Origin: Calditrichia bacterium | Lineage (GTDB): Bacteria; Calditrichota; Calditrichia; RBG-13-44-9; J075 | DNA length: 64,000 nucleotides | NCBI GenBank assembly: GCA_020635015.1 | Contig: JACKAP010000003.1 | Span: forward strand, 310,001 to 374,000 | Reading direction: 5' to 3' | Shown here: in pieces, positions 18,001 through 25,172 of the stretch | Layout: each line of letters begins with the position of its first letter | Position numbering within the stretch: position 1 is the first letter of the stretch | Translations under genes and position numbers: made by a program | The notes under the pieces: model-generated | The model's database searches: none | What the model was told of the DNA's origin: nothing | Seen by the model: only the letters and a program-made list of their open reading frames with translations

Positions 18001-19972
18001 CTCGGCCGATGGCAGCGCCCGGCTGTGGGACCGCCGGGGAAGCCTGCTGCGAATTATGCCCTCACGCGACCATGCCCGGGTTCGCCGGGCCGGATTTATC
18101 GATGCGCAGCGGATCTATAGCGTATCGGAAACCGACATCTTATTGTGGGACCGGCAGCAGGCAGCCGCACTCCCGGATACACTCAAGCACCCGGCGCCGG
18201 TGGCGCCGGGTGCCGTCGTTCTCCTGCCGGAGAACAAACTCCTGACCGGCGCGAGCAACCGGGCGTTTATCTGGAATATTAGCGAAAGTACGCAACCCCC
18301 GGACACCCTGCTGCTCCCGGCAAATATTTCTGCGGCAATCTTGCTGCCGGACGAAAGGATTCTCACCACTGCCGGCAGCAGCGTATTGCGTTGGAATTGG
18401 CGTGCACTGTCAACACCGCCGGATACGCTGGCCCATGACCGGCAGGTGAGCGCTGCCGCCGCCCTCCCGGATGGCCGCGTCCTGACCGCCGCCGACACCG
18501 CTGTTTACCTCTGGGATGCCGAGGGGCAGCGGTTGCTCGCAACCCTTCCCCACCGCTCCCGGGTGCAACGGATAAGCGTTTTTCCAGACGGGCGGTTCCT
18601 CACCATCCCCCGCGACAGCACTGCCGTTATCTGGGATGGTGACAGCACCGCCCTGGATACCCTCCGACACCGGGCAGAAGTGGTTTCCGCAGCGATCTCC
18701 GCTGACGGGCGGCAGATTCTCTGCGGATTGTATGACGGTGGGGTCATGCTCTGGAATGATCGCGGAGTGAAAATCGACAGCTTGCGCCATCATGCCGAAG
18801 TGAACGCGGTGCAGTTCTCCCCGCGCGAACCGGCGCTGATCCTCAGCGCAGCGGAAGACAGCACCGCCAGGCTATGGGATCTTTCCGGCAAACTGCAGCA
18901 GCAGGTGGCGCGGCATCGGCTGGGGATCACGCGGGCGTCGTATTCACCGGACGGCACTCAAATTTTAACCGCCGGCATGGACAGCACGGTGGCTTTATGG
19001 TCGGCGATGGATGGCACCGGCATCGACAGCCTGCGGCATCAGGGCGATGTGGTCTCTGCAATCTTTTCGCCGGACGGCCGGCAGGTGCTCAGCGCTTCCC
19101 GCGACAGCACGGCGGTATTATGGTGGCCGGCAACCCGGGAGAAATTGATTTTTCGCCACAACGGTCAGTTGAGCCGGGCGATTTTCTCGCCGGACGGCCG
19201 GTTTATCCTTACCATCGCGGAGACCGCCGCGACGTTATGGGAGACCGAAGACAACGAAAAACCGCTCAGTATATTACGGCATGGAGGGATGCTGGTAAAT
19301 AGCGCCGTTTTCTCACCCGACGGCCGGCAGGTGCTCACCGCCGGTGATGACGGCCGGGTGCGGCTCTGGTCCGGCAGCAGCGGCATGCAGCAGGACAGTC
19401 TGGCCGCGCAACCGGAAGGGGTGCGCTCGGCAGTATATTCTCCCGACGGGCGCTGGATCATCGGCGCTAGCGGCAATCTGGTGCGGTGCTGGCAGGCGCA
19501 AGACCTGACCGAATCAGACTCCCTGAAACATCCGGATTATGTGGAATCGGCGATGTTCGCTCCCGACAACCGCTTGATCTTAACGACGGCTTATGATAAT
19601 ATCGTCCGCCTATGGAATACCGGCGGCACGCTTCGTGACAGCCTGATTCATCAAGGATTTATCACCTCGGCAGTCTTTTCCGGCGACAGCAGGTATGTGC
19701 TGACCGCTTCGGAAGATGGTACGGCGCGACTCTGGGATCTTCAGCGCGAAACCGTGACGGAGTTTACCCATCCCCCCAATGTGCTGGTGAAATCGGCCGT
19801 ATTTTCTCCGGACAACCAATACCTGCTCACTGCCGGCGACGATGGCATCGCCCGGGCATGGTGGCGCCCGGACGTGATTTATCAATGGCTGAAGACCACT
19901 CCTGCCGTAGCACCACTGGCGCCGGAAACGCGGGCGTTATATCAGGTGGGAGAGCAGAACGAAGGTAGATAG
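15068..19972 (+). CDS. Caspase-STAND NTPase-WD40 protein
   Basis: 1634 residues. The N-terminus (~15-280) is a caspase-like domain with His88 in FYFAGHGIAE and Cys140 in VLDCCFSGAF. Next comes a STAND-type NTPase (~305-800) opening with NPYMGLSAF and FYGRDRVIETL. Its P-loop is VSAVSGAGKSSVIKAGLLPR (Lys410) and its Walker-B-like segment is VLIIDQYEELLTRC. This is the nSTAND1 arrangement, with a winged-helix-like LRLLVDARLV part. A single hydrophobic helix (~866-884) precedes at least a dozen WD40 repeats (~930-1620) with the pattern SAVFSPDGRQVLTAGDD..RLW. STAND proteins are signal-triggered oligomerising switches, here predicted to activate the caspase. The start overlaps the EEP stop by 4 bp. 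The sensed ligand is unknown. Confidence 0.9.
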   Translation: MIQPENPGKLPFSKSRAYIIGINAYQHISPLSTAVNDARMIATVLERRQGFEVSLLTDPGAADIRRLLQEMSETVTASDRAFFYFAGHGIAEDSEGGPAGYLVPADADPVNSASMIPMADLHAALNALPCRHLLVVLDCCFSGAFKWSGSTRGGIRGKMPKRIYQERFDRFLQEKAWQVLTSAAHDQKALDVLKSSKKPLGDRGIDVRTGEHSPFARALFEGLEGKADVVLEATGEGDGVITATDLYVYIRDQVEPASLAEAEEARQTPGFFPLGEYDKGEFIFLHPRHRLNLPPTPNRNPYMGLSAFSETDRELFYGRDRVIETLRRQALARFMVTEKTLQELTTEGFPAAGLKKLESLKDQGFLDETAFLDALGEWFPDTAEQAQLIRYARVTRNRLLVVSAVSGAGKSSVIKAGLLPRLRREGYRILPVMRPGEEPLEALEKCLNEQIYRLNDASIKTMEANGLPGNLLEALEKLRGHDYAGEQQFTAALRSVFDDDSFLRYSPAILSEAEKTGYFTEPISLENGPSPALLEELSAQKTVLIIDQYEELLTRCQDESARMRFMEIQKTLLDAVPAPQLLVVVTVRSDFEPQLDKGSLEAYWREGRCSVPWFTVDELREVIVMPTLQEVLIFDPPELVNDIIDEVIQSTGALPLLSFTLSELYLAYKNSGRQDRALKGEDYERLGGVLGSLRTRADHLYQSLDEAHRDTMRKIMLRMVSLEGGEIASRRVLIDELVYRDGTENQQVGEVLRLLVDARLVVRGTDSAGRGYAEPAHDALVKAWGTLWQWVKDLGEDNILLGSKLNAAANDYLLNSRDVKYLWDNDPRLEVLKRILNQPRHWYNEKELEFVEKSVRRKRDRTWRLRAIVAAVMAALTALTIWAVIERDHAIREANIAKSNLLAIKSGEMLDKDNTEALRLAGAAYHTAEDYPPPAALQILSDAFHSQAQHTFYAARLAHEQQVYTAVFSADGQQILTASADGSARLWDRRGSLLRIMPSRDHARVRRAGFIDAQRIYSVSETDILLWDRQQAAALPDTLKHPAPVAPGAVVLLPENKLLTGASNRAFIWNISESTQPPDTLLLPANISAAILLPDERILTTAGSSVLRWNWRALSTPPDTLAHDRQVSAAAALPDGRVLTAADTAVYLWDAEGQRLLATLPHRSRVQRISVFPDGRFLTIPRDSTAVIWDGDSTALDTLRHRAEVVSAAISADGRQILCGLYDGGVMLWNDRGVKIDSLRHHAEVNAVQFSPREPALILSAAEDSTARLWDLSGKLQQQVARHRLGITRASYSPDGTQILTAGMDSTVALWSAMDGTGIDSLRHQGDVVSAIFSPDGRQVLSASRDSTAVLWWPATREKLIFRHNGQLSRAIFSPDGRFILTIAETAATLWETEDNEKPLSILRHGGMLVNSAVFSPDGRQVLTAGDDGRVRLWSGSSGMQQDSLAAQPEGVRSAVYSPDGRWIIGASGNLVRCWQAQDLTESDSLKHPDYVESAMFAPDNRLILTTAYDNIVRLWNTGGTLRDSLIHQGFITSAVFSGDSRYVLTASEDGTARLWDLQRETVTEFTHPPNVLVKSAVFSPDNQYLLTAGDDGIARAWWRPDVIYQWLKTTPAVAPLAPETRALYQVGEQNEGR

Positions 19973-20008
19973 TGGGGGACAGAATGTGTAACGTGTGGCG
20001 CGAAACTG

Positions 20009-20083
20009 CAGGTCAACCGCCCCTGATTGACTTGCTGGACGCGTCGCCAATCTGCCCCCGCCTTGAAAGGGCGGGGAATAATT
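20009..20083 (+). repeat. Terminator-like dispersed repeat, copy 1
   Basis: About 75 bp closely matches the reverse complement of 31197-31271, including the shared core CTGATTGACTTGCTGGACGC. It ends in a GC-rich hairpin (CCCCGCCTTGAAAGGGCGGGG) followed by AATAATTAT. It lies 36 bp after the caspase-STAND stop, in the same orientation relative to the gene as copy 2, and probably terminates transcription. Confidence 0.75.
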
Positions 20084-20110
20084 ATCTGAGTACATCAATT
20101 TTTAATCAAT

Positions 20111-20238
20111 ATCGCGAACGTAGTGAGCAAACATCGTGAGCGAAGCGAACAAATATCGCGAACGTAGTGAGCAAACATCGTGAGCGAAGCGAACAAATAT
20201 CGCGAACGTAGTGAGCAAACATCGTGAGCGAAGCGAAC
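20111..20238. repeat. 44-bp compound tandem repeat, three copies
   Basis: Almost exactly three 44-bp periods begin at 20111, 20155 and 20199. Each period consists of two related 22-bp halves, one starting ATCGCGAACGTAGTGAGCAA and one starting ATCGTGAGCGAAGCGAACAA. The array ends 11 bp from the stop codon of the convergent protease gene. A diverged array of the same alternating design is at 47303-47409. Confidence 0.9.
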
Positions 20239-20249
20239 CACCATCCCTC

Positions 20250-21731
20250 TTAATCATAGGGATATCCGGACAGCACCGCGCAGGCCTCCAGCAGGTAATA
20301 ATAGATCCGCTGCTCCCGGGTCAAGAGCTCCCGGTTGTTGACCATCACCGCCACCCCCAGGAAATCGCTGCCTTCGATTGTGATGACCGCATACAGCTCT
20401 CCGGTAACCACCGTATCCTGCGGCAGAGATTCCGGATCGTAGACAAAGCGGTCGAGCAGTTTTTCATAGAAGGGATCTTCGGGATCATCCAGAAAATCAA
20501 TCACATCGTCTTCCAGGCCCGGTTCCACGACCCACTCCTGTCCGTCGCTAAGGATAAATTCCTCGAACCAGTGCCGGGCATCGATAGCTTCCTCGATCTC
20601 GTCACCGCCGGCGATCAGGATCGCGCCGCGGATTTCTTCATACGGCCCGGAGGTCTCCACCATTGCAAATTTCCCGTCTTCGCTGACCTCCAGCAGCATG
20701 TTGCTGTTGGTTGGCACCGCGATGGTGGCGCCGGACTCATAATCAATATAGACATCGATCGTTTCCTGCCATAGATCATTCAGGGTCAGCCGGCCGTCTT
20801 CCACATCTTCTTCTCCGTGAATGAGCAGGGTGTCGATATCGCGCTGATCTTCCTCAAACATGGTTTCGTAAATATCCCCGAAAGCAGCGCGGAATTCCGG
20901 GTAGATCGCCAGGGTGTCTTCCTGCCCGGCATAGGTGAGGGGATTGTCGGTACGGAATCCGCTGTAAAGCTGTTCGGAAACGCAGGGGGCCCAGGTCTGC
21001 ATCTTGGCGACATTGCCCTGCATCATCGCCTCAAAATTCCCCCGGGCGATCGCCGACCATACCACATCCCGTATTCCGATTTTCGCCGCCCCGCCATCCA
21101 CCAGTCCGACGATCTGGCCGTTGTAAATGATCGGTGAGCCGGAATGGGATTTGCGCACATTGGCATCCTGGAATTTGTAGATGTACTGATTGAGCGCCGG
21201 ATATTTGAAGGATCCATCTGCGCACAAGCTCTGGGTAAATTTCTGAAGCGTTTGCGGGTTCGCGGCAATTCGCCGGTCGATGTTTTTCAGGGGCACCATC
21301 CCGCTCCCCCCCGGTGCAAGCTTGATTTTTTCGTTGTCGAAGCGACTTCCACCCTCCGGCATTAAATAATAATCCAGTGGACGACCACGCGGCGGGTCGC
21401 CCTGAAAGACCTGCAGCGAAGGGATGTTCAGCGGCGACGCCAATTGCAGCAGCGCCAGATCGGCATCGCGGTGAGCCTGCACCACCTTGGCAGCCGATTG
21501 CTGCCCCTGCCAGTTTACCAGGATCTGCTGCCGGCCGGCGACCAGGTGCAGCACCGTGGCAATATACCCGTTCCACATCACCCCGTAGCCGGAGGTCTGG
21601 TCGGCGTGGATCAATACGACCGAATCCTCCGGCCGCTGCTGCGCTTCCAGCGGGAAGCTGCTCAGCGTCATCAGCCCGATACAAATGATCGCCCATACCG
21701 CCCATTTGCTCTCATTATAATTGTTTGCCAT
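20250..21731 (-). CDS. Secreted trypsin-like serine protease
   Basis: 493 residues with an N-terminal hydrophobic segment (~10-29, WAVWAIICIGLMTLSSFPLEA) read as a signal peptide or anchor. The protease domain (~32-260) has a plausible catalytic triad: His62 in YIATVLHLVAG, Asp91 in HRDADLALLQL and Ser197 in KSHSGSPII, followed by GQIVGLVDGG. Residues ~265-493 are acidic and unrecognised (for example ILIAGGDEIEEAIDARHWFEE). AAGGAGAG precedes ATG. The gene converges on the caspase-STAND operon across a repeat-filled gap. Trypsin-like domains often accompany caspase/STAND proteins in bacterial conflict systems, but the signal peptide argues for an envelope function, so the link is uncertain. 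Confidence 0.75.
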   Translation of the reverse strand: MANNYNESKWAVWAIICIGLMTLSSFPLEAQQRPEDSVVLIHADQTSGYGVMWNGYIATVLHLVAGRQQILVNWQGQQSAAKVVQAHRDADLALLQLASPLNIPSLQVFQGDPPRGRPLDYYLMPEGGSRFDNEKIKLAPGGSGMVPLKNIDRRIAANPQTLQKFTQSLCADGSFKYPALNQYIYKFQDANVRKSHSGSPIIYNGQIVGLVDGGAAKIGIRDVVWSAIARGNFEAMMQGNVAKMQTWAPCVSEQLYSGFRTDNPLTYAGQEDTLAIYPEFRAAFGDIYETMFEEDQRDIDTLLIHGEEDVEDGRLTLNDLWQETIDVYIDYESGATIAVPTNSNMLLEVSEDGKFAMVETSGPYEEIRGAILIAGGDEIEEAIDARHWFEEFILSDGQEWVVEPGLEDDVIDFLDDPEDPFYEKLLDRFVYDPESLPQDTVVTGELYAVITIEGSDFLGVAVMVNNRELLTREQRIYYYLLEACAVLSGYPYD

Positions 21732-21789
21732 TCATCTCTCCTTGTTTATGGGAAAATTTCAACTTACAGTATAACCCATCCCCATCCAC

Positions 21790-22110
21790 TTACCGGTAAT
21801 CCTCCCGCACCGGATAAAACACCTCAATGATCCGGCAGTCGGTCAGCGCCCGGCCGGTGTGACGGGCGTTGCCTGGGATCACGCCAACTTTCCCCGGTTC
21901 CAGTACCTGGCATTCGCCGTCAATCGTCAATTCGAACTTCCCGGAGATAACATTGGTGATCTGCTCGTGGGGATGGGCATGCTCCGGCAGCACGCTTCCT
22001 GCCGCAACTTCCCAGTGGGAAATGGTGACATGATCGGTGTGCACGAAGCGCACCCGGAACCCAGGAACGAGCTCCCGCTCCGCAATTTCAGACAAATCGA
22101 TAAACGCCAT
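21790..22110 (-). CDS. Cupin-domain protein, possibly KdgF-like
   Basis: 106 residues forming one double-stranded beta-helix cupin. The metal-binding motif is seen as PEHAHPHEQITNVISGKFEL (two His, Glu) and later PGNARHTGRAL (His). Small cupins of this form include KdgF, which linearises unsaturated uronates from pectin or alginate. The uronate genes at 53-64 kb make that plausible, but they are 30 kb away and many cupins look alike. It lies after the RiPP genes on the same strand, separated by a heptad repeat array. No membrane or export signal is present. Confidence 0.65.
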   Translation of the reverse strand: MAFIDLSEIAERELVPGFRVRFVHTDHVTISHWEVAAGSVLPEHAHPHEQITNVISGKFELTIDGECQVLEPGKVGVIPGNARHTGRALTDCRIIEVFYPVREDYR

Positions 22111-22150
22111 GCCTTAACTACCTCCGAATGGTAAGAATGTTGGTGAGACG

Positions 22151-22227
22151 ATTTCGGATTTCGGATTTCGGATTTCGGATTTCGGATTTCGGATTTCGGA
22201 TTTCGGATTTCGGATTTCGGATTTCGG
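22151..22227. repeat. Heptanucleotide tandem array (ATTTCGG x 11)
   Basis: Eleven perfect, consecutive ATTTCGG units span 77 bp between the cupin and the U32-like gene. Reading frames through it give meaningless heptapeptide-like repeats, so it is noncoding. Confidence 0.95.
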
Positions 22228-22326
22228 AACGAGAGTTTAACCAGTTTGCGGGAATTTTGCAAGTAATTAGGTGCGAATTACAGAAGACTGGTATATCGGT
22301 GGCATAAATTAATTGCATAAAACTGC

Positions 22327-23490
22327 TTAGGGTATGTTGCTCTCTGCCGCATAGCGGGCGATCAATTCCGAACAAGTGCGGCATCCCCAGCATTGGAAGC
22401 GGCAATTTTGAGTGCGCCGCCGCCAGGTTTTCAGCAATTTTTCATAACGGGAGGGATTGGCGGCAAAATAAGTCAGGATCTCCGGTGGATCAAAGAGTAC
22501 GTCATCTTTACTGTCAAAGAACGCCTCAATCAGCGAGAGATTGTCATTGAGCGACTGAAAGGCCCGGCGGCCGCCAAGCTTGATCACATCGACATATTGG
22601 CAAACGGCATTGAGATCTTCCCGGAAATGCGGCAGGCCGGCAGAGATCAGCGGCAGGATGGTATGGTCGGTAAACGAAAGGCAGGAGAAATGCTGTGGAT
22701 AGCGAAAGATCTCCAGGTTCTTGAGCGGATTCTCATCCGCCTGCGGGTGGGTCAGGGTATGTTGGTAATGTTCTTCCCAGAGCGGGCAGTTCCCCAGACA
22801 TCCCTCGCCATGCAGGATCGAGGTCAGCACCCGTTTTCCGGTTTGCTTCAGAAACATTTGCTGGGCGGCATGCACCTCGCGCAGCGCCCGCCGGTCGCGC
22901 ACAATCACCCGGTCGAGGTTGATGTAGTCATATCCTACCTCGGCATGATTCCAGAGCTCCTGGCCGCTGCGCACCCGGCGCAGCACGGTGTTCTTGATCT
23001 TTACATCGGGGAAACGGGTTTGGAAGGTGCCCATCTTCAACCACAACACATGCGGGATCGAAACGCTGCGGATGCCCAGATCGTAGAGCGGCTGAAAATG
23101 CTTGATAAACAGCGCCAGGTTTTGCTCGTGATTCGGGGTATGAATATCGTTAAACACCGGGCTGATCGGAATGCCGGTTTTTTTTTGCACCTGGATCATG
23201 TCACGCAGATGCAGCATGTTCTCCGCAGGCGATAGATAAACCCCGTGGGCATCTCTGCTGAAGGGAGGGATATGGCAGGTAAAGTTGATGTCCTGGATCC
23301 GGTTGCGGTTCTTTGATAGGCGCTCCAGGCTTGCCCGGGAAGTCAACAGCTTCATATTCCCCCGGCTCAGCGAAGGGCTCACCGAGATGGTGAATTTCAT
23401 CTTGCCGATAAAATCCGGGTGCTCCTCTGGCTCCCCGCGCGATGCCGTACGGGTAGATACGGTCTTCCCCAACATCATAACCCTTTCCAT
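22327..23490 (-). CDS. U32-peptidase-like TIM-barrel protein, RiPP-linked
   Basis: Up to 387 residues. ATG 23490 lies two bases after the radical SAM stop; M6 (23475) has a better-placed GGAAAGGG, so the true start may be slightly downstream. The pattern of a TIM barrel with LYDLGIRSVSIPHVLWL, then FPDVKIKNTVLRRV, then ILHGEGCLGNCPLWEEHY resembles the U32 family (YhbU/UbiU/UbiV/RlhA), whose members often hold a [4Fe-4S] cluster. Extra cysteines cluster at the C-terminus (CRFQCWGCRTC), consistent with metal or Fe-S binding. Tight coupling to a PqqD-fused radical SAM enzyme suggests a second maturation step on the precursor peptide. Assignment is by pattern only; no reaction can be stated. Confidence 0.6.
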   Translation of the reverse strand: MERVMMLGKTVSTRTASRGEPEEHPDFIGKMKFTISVSPSLSRGNMKLLTSRASLERLSKNRNRIQDINFTCHIPPFSRDAHGVYLSPAENMLHLRDMIQVQKKTGIPISPVFNDIHTPNHEQNLALFIKHFQPLYDLGIRSVSIPHVLWLKMGTFQTRFPDVKIKNTVLRRVRSGQELWNHAEVGYDYINLDRVIVRDRRALREVHAAQQMFLKQTGKRVLTSILHGEGCLGNCPLWEEHYQHTLTHPQADENPLKNLEIFRYPQHFSCLSFTDHTILPLISAGLPHFREDLNAVCQYVDVIKLGGRRAFQSLNDNLSLIEAFFDSKDDVLFDPPEILTYFAANPSRYEKLLKTWRRRTQNCRFQCWGCRTCSELIARYAAESNIP

Positions 23491-23492
23491 TC

Positions 23493-24929
23493 TCAGTTGC
23501 CAGCAGTGCCGGCCACCAGGTCTTTGGTCAAAAAGGCGACTTTACAATAATGCTCATTGATAGCGAAAATATCTCCGCCGCTCTCGTTAAAATTGCGCAC
23601 CAGGCACATCGCGCAATAATCGTTGGCGGCACAGTTCAGGCATTGGGGAAATGATGCATTGGTGACCGCCCGCAACGTTTTTAACGCTTCCGAATTCGCC
23701 CAGATATCGGCCAACGATTGCTGGGACACATTCCCCAGGGTAATGCCCTGGAAGCCCGCGCAGGGATAGACATTGCCTTCCGCATTGACACAGGCGTTGT
23801 CCACCCCCACTCCGCACACCGGCTGCTCCGCCTTCCGCGCCGCGTCGCCGGCCGGGGGTTCTGCGGCAAGGATGGCCTGGTAAGTTTCATCCTCATTGAT
23901 GATGTTGCGGATCAGTTGGCCGGTCTCATCGATCGACAGGCGGTAAGCCAGATTGCCGGTATCGAAATCGGTGCGAGCCATCATGATAAAGTCGGATAAT
24001 ACCCGCACCTGATGCTGCCGCGCCCACTGCGCCACCCCTGTGTATGAATCTTTGTTGATGCGCATGACCGGGCAGCTGATCTGCACCGGAATGCCGGAGG
24101 CGATCAGTTTTTCCGTGGCGGCGAGGGTCTTGCGCAGGGAACCCCGGTGTTGGGTAATCCGGTCATGGATGTCCGGATCCATGCTGTAGATCGATACCTG
24201 CACCATGTTGAGGTTGACCTGCTTCAACACCGGGATGATCTCGTTGCGGATCAGGGTGCCGTTGGTCAGAATATTGATGCTGAAATCATTATTCCGGGCA
24301 TAGATCAGCATCTCGGCAAACTGTTTATGGGTGAAAGGCTCTCCACCCGAGAAGGTCACGCTGACCGTGCCCATCGCCTGCAGCTGATCCAGCAGGTCCC
24401 TGGCCATGCTCAACGGCATTACAGCCGCTTTTTCCGGGCGGGGCAGGTAGCAGTGCAGGCAGCGCTCGTTGCAGTGCCCGGTAATTTCCAGGTGCATACC
24501 GAAAATGACCGGATGGTCCCGGAAGTAGGAATAGAAGAAATCCGCGGTATCGCGCAGCGCCGGATTTTTATCCTGAGCCAGAAAATTAAGCGCGGCGGTC
24601 TTCGGGGCATCGGTCAGATAGGTGAAGCCGTGATCCTTGCGATCCAGGTCCGCTTCGGATCTGCCGGTTACCAGAAAGCCCTCCTCCGCCAATTCCTGGA
24701 TAAATTCGCCAAAATCCGCTCGGAGCATCTCCCGAGAGACATCGGAGAACTGTGCGTGAAGTTCGTCGACAATCTCATCAACGGTGTGGGCAGTACGGTT
24801 GATTTTCGATAGGAACAGTGCGCCGATTTCGTCATAAACCCGGTCGCGCTTGCTCAGTTGGCTGGTGATGTAGCCTAAATCGTTATAGCGGCGGATAAAC
24901 GTATCTTTGCATTGCCGAACCCATTGCAT
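23493..24929 (-). CDS. PqqD-like/radical SAM/SPASM peptide maturase
   Basis: 478 residues from ATG 24929, chosen because AAGGAGATACAG directly precedes it; the longer frame to 24968 lacks such a site. Residues ~10-95 look like a PqqD-type RiPP recognition element (YNDLGYITSQLSKRDRVYDE and EFIQELAEEGFLV). The radical SAM core carries the CxxxCxxC cluster motif in GHCNERCLHCYL, then TFSGGEPFTH. The C-terminal SPASM region has CGVGVDNACV, YPCAGFQG and CLNCAANDYCAMC for auxiliary Fe-S clusters. Such enzymes install thioether, C-C or related crosslinks in ribosomal peptides. A 36-residue precursor gene lies 108 bp upstream and a U32-like gene follows by 2 bp. The modification type cannot be decided from sequence alone. 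Confidence 0.9.
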   Translation of the reverse strand: MQWVRQCKDTFIRRYNDLGYITSQLSKRDRVYDEIGALFLSKINRTAHTVDEIVDELHAQFSDVSREMLRADFGEFIQELAEEGFLVTGRSEADLDRKDHGFTYLTDAPKTAALNFLAQDKNPALRDTADFFYSYFRDHPVIFGMHLEITGHCNERCLHCYLPRPEKAAVMPLSMARDLLDQLQAMGTVSVTFSGGEPFTHKQFAEMLIYARNNDFSINILTNGTLIRNEIIPVLKQVNLNMVQVSIYSMDPDIHDRITQHRGSLRKTLAATEKLIASGIPVQISCPVMRINKDSYTGVAQWARQHQVRVLSDFIMMARTDFDTGNLAYRLSIDETGQLIRNIINEDETYQAILAAEPPAGDAARKAEQPVCGVGVDNACVNAEGNVYPCAGFQGITLGNVSQQSLADIWANSEALKTLRAVTNASFPQCLNCAANDYCAMCLVRNFNESGGDIFAINEHYCKVAFLTKDLVAGTAGN

Positions 24930-24977
24930 CTGTATCTCCTTCACATGAAACCATGATTTATGTCGCATCGTGATATG

Positions 24978-25022
24978 CCGGCGTCATCGTTAGGAAAGCG
25001 GGTATCCTCACGATGACGCCGG
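24978..25022 (-). promoter_or_regulatory. Hairpin between RiPP precursor and maturase genes
   Basis: Perfect 13-bp arms CCGGCGTCATCGT and ACGATGACGCCGG enclose a 19-base loop. It begins 15 bases after the precursor stop on the transcribed strand and has no T-run after it. Such a structure commonly stabilises the upstream message or attenuates read-through, so that precursor exceeds enzyme. Confidence 0.7.
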
Positions 25023-25037
25023 TGGTACCGCTGCCGC

Positions 25038-25148
25038 TTACTGCCGGAAGCAGGTTTTGCACTGATAGCTGTTCTTCGCGGGACATCCCGCAGCGTAACC
25101 GCCGGCAGGTGCATTCTTCGCCAGGAGTTTCGGCTTGGCGTACTTCAT
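25038..25148 (-). CDS. Putative RiPP precursor peptide
   Basis: 36 residues. The ATG at 25148 is preceded by AAGGGGGTGA at good spacing. A longer in-frame opening to 25331 reads through a mobile element and is not used. The N-terminal half is a basic leader-like segment (MKYAKPKLLAKNAP). The C-terminal half is glycine- and cysteine-bearing (GGYAAGCPAKNSYQCKTC), with three cysteines (residues 22, 30, 33) and a CxxC near the end. It lies directly upstream of a radical SAM enzyme carrying a PqqD-like recognition domain. Size, position, ribosome-binding site and composition all fit a radical-SAM RiPP substrate. No protease or exporter is adjacent; GG at 17-18 could be a leader cleavage site, which is speculative. 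Confidence 0.75.
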   Translation of the reverse strand: MKYAKPKLLAKNAPAGGYAAGCPAKNSYQCKTCFRQ

Positions 25149-25172
25149 CCCATTCACCCCCTTTCCGGACAC

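Noticed and set aside
20111..20238. Possible CRISPR array
   Set aside because: The 44-bp units are contiguous and near identical throughout, with no unique spacers and no cas genes nearby.
22118..22405. ORFs through the ATTTCGG array with RNPKSEI repeats
   Set aside because: The repeated peptide is only translation of a heptanucleotide microsatellite; no start site or homology signal.
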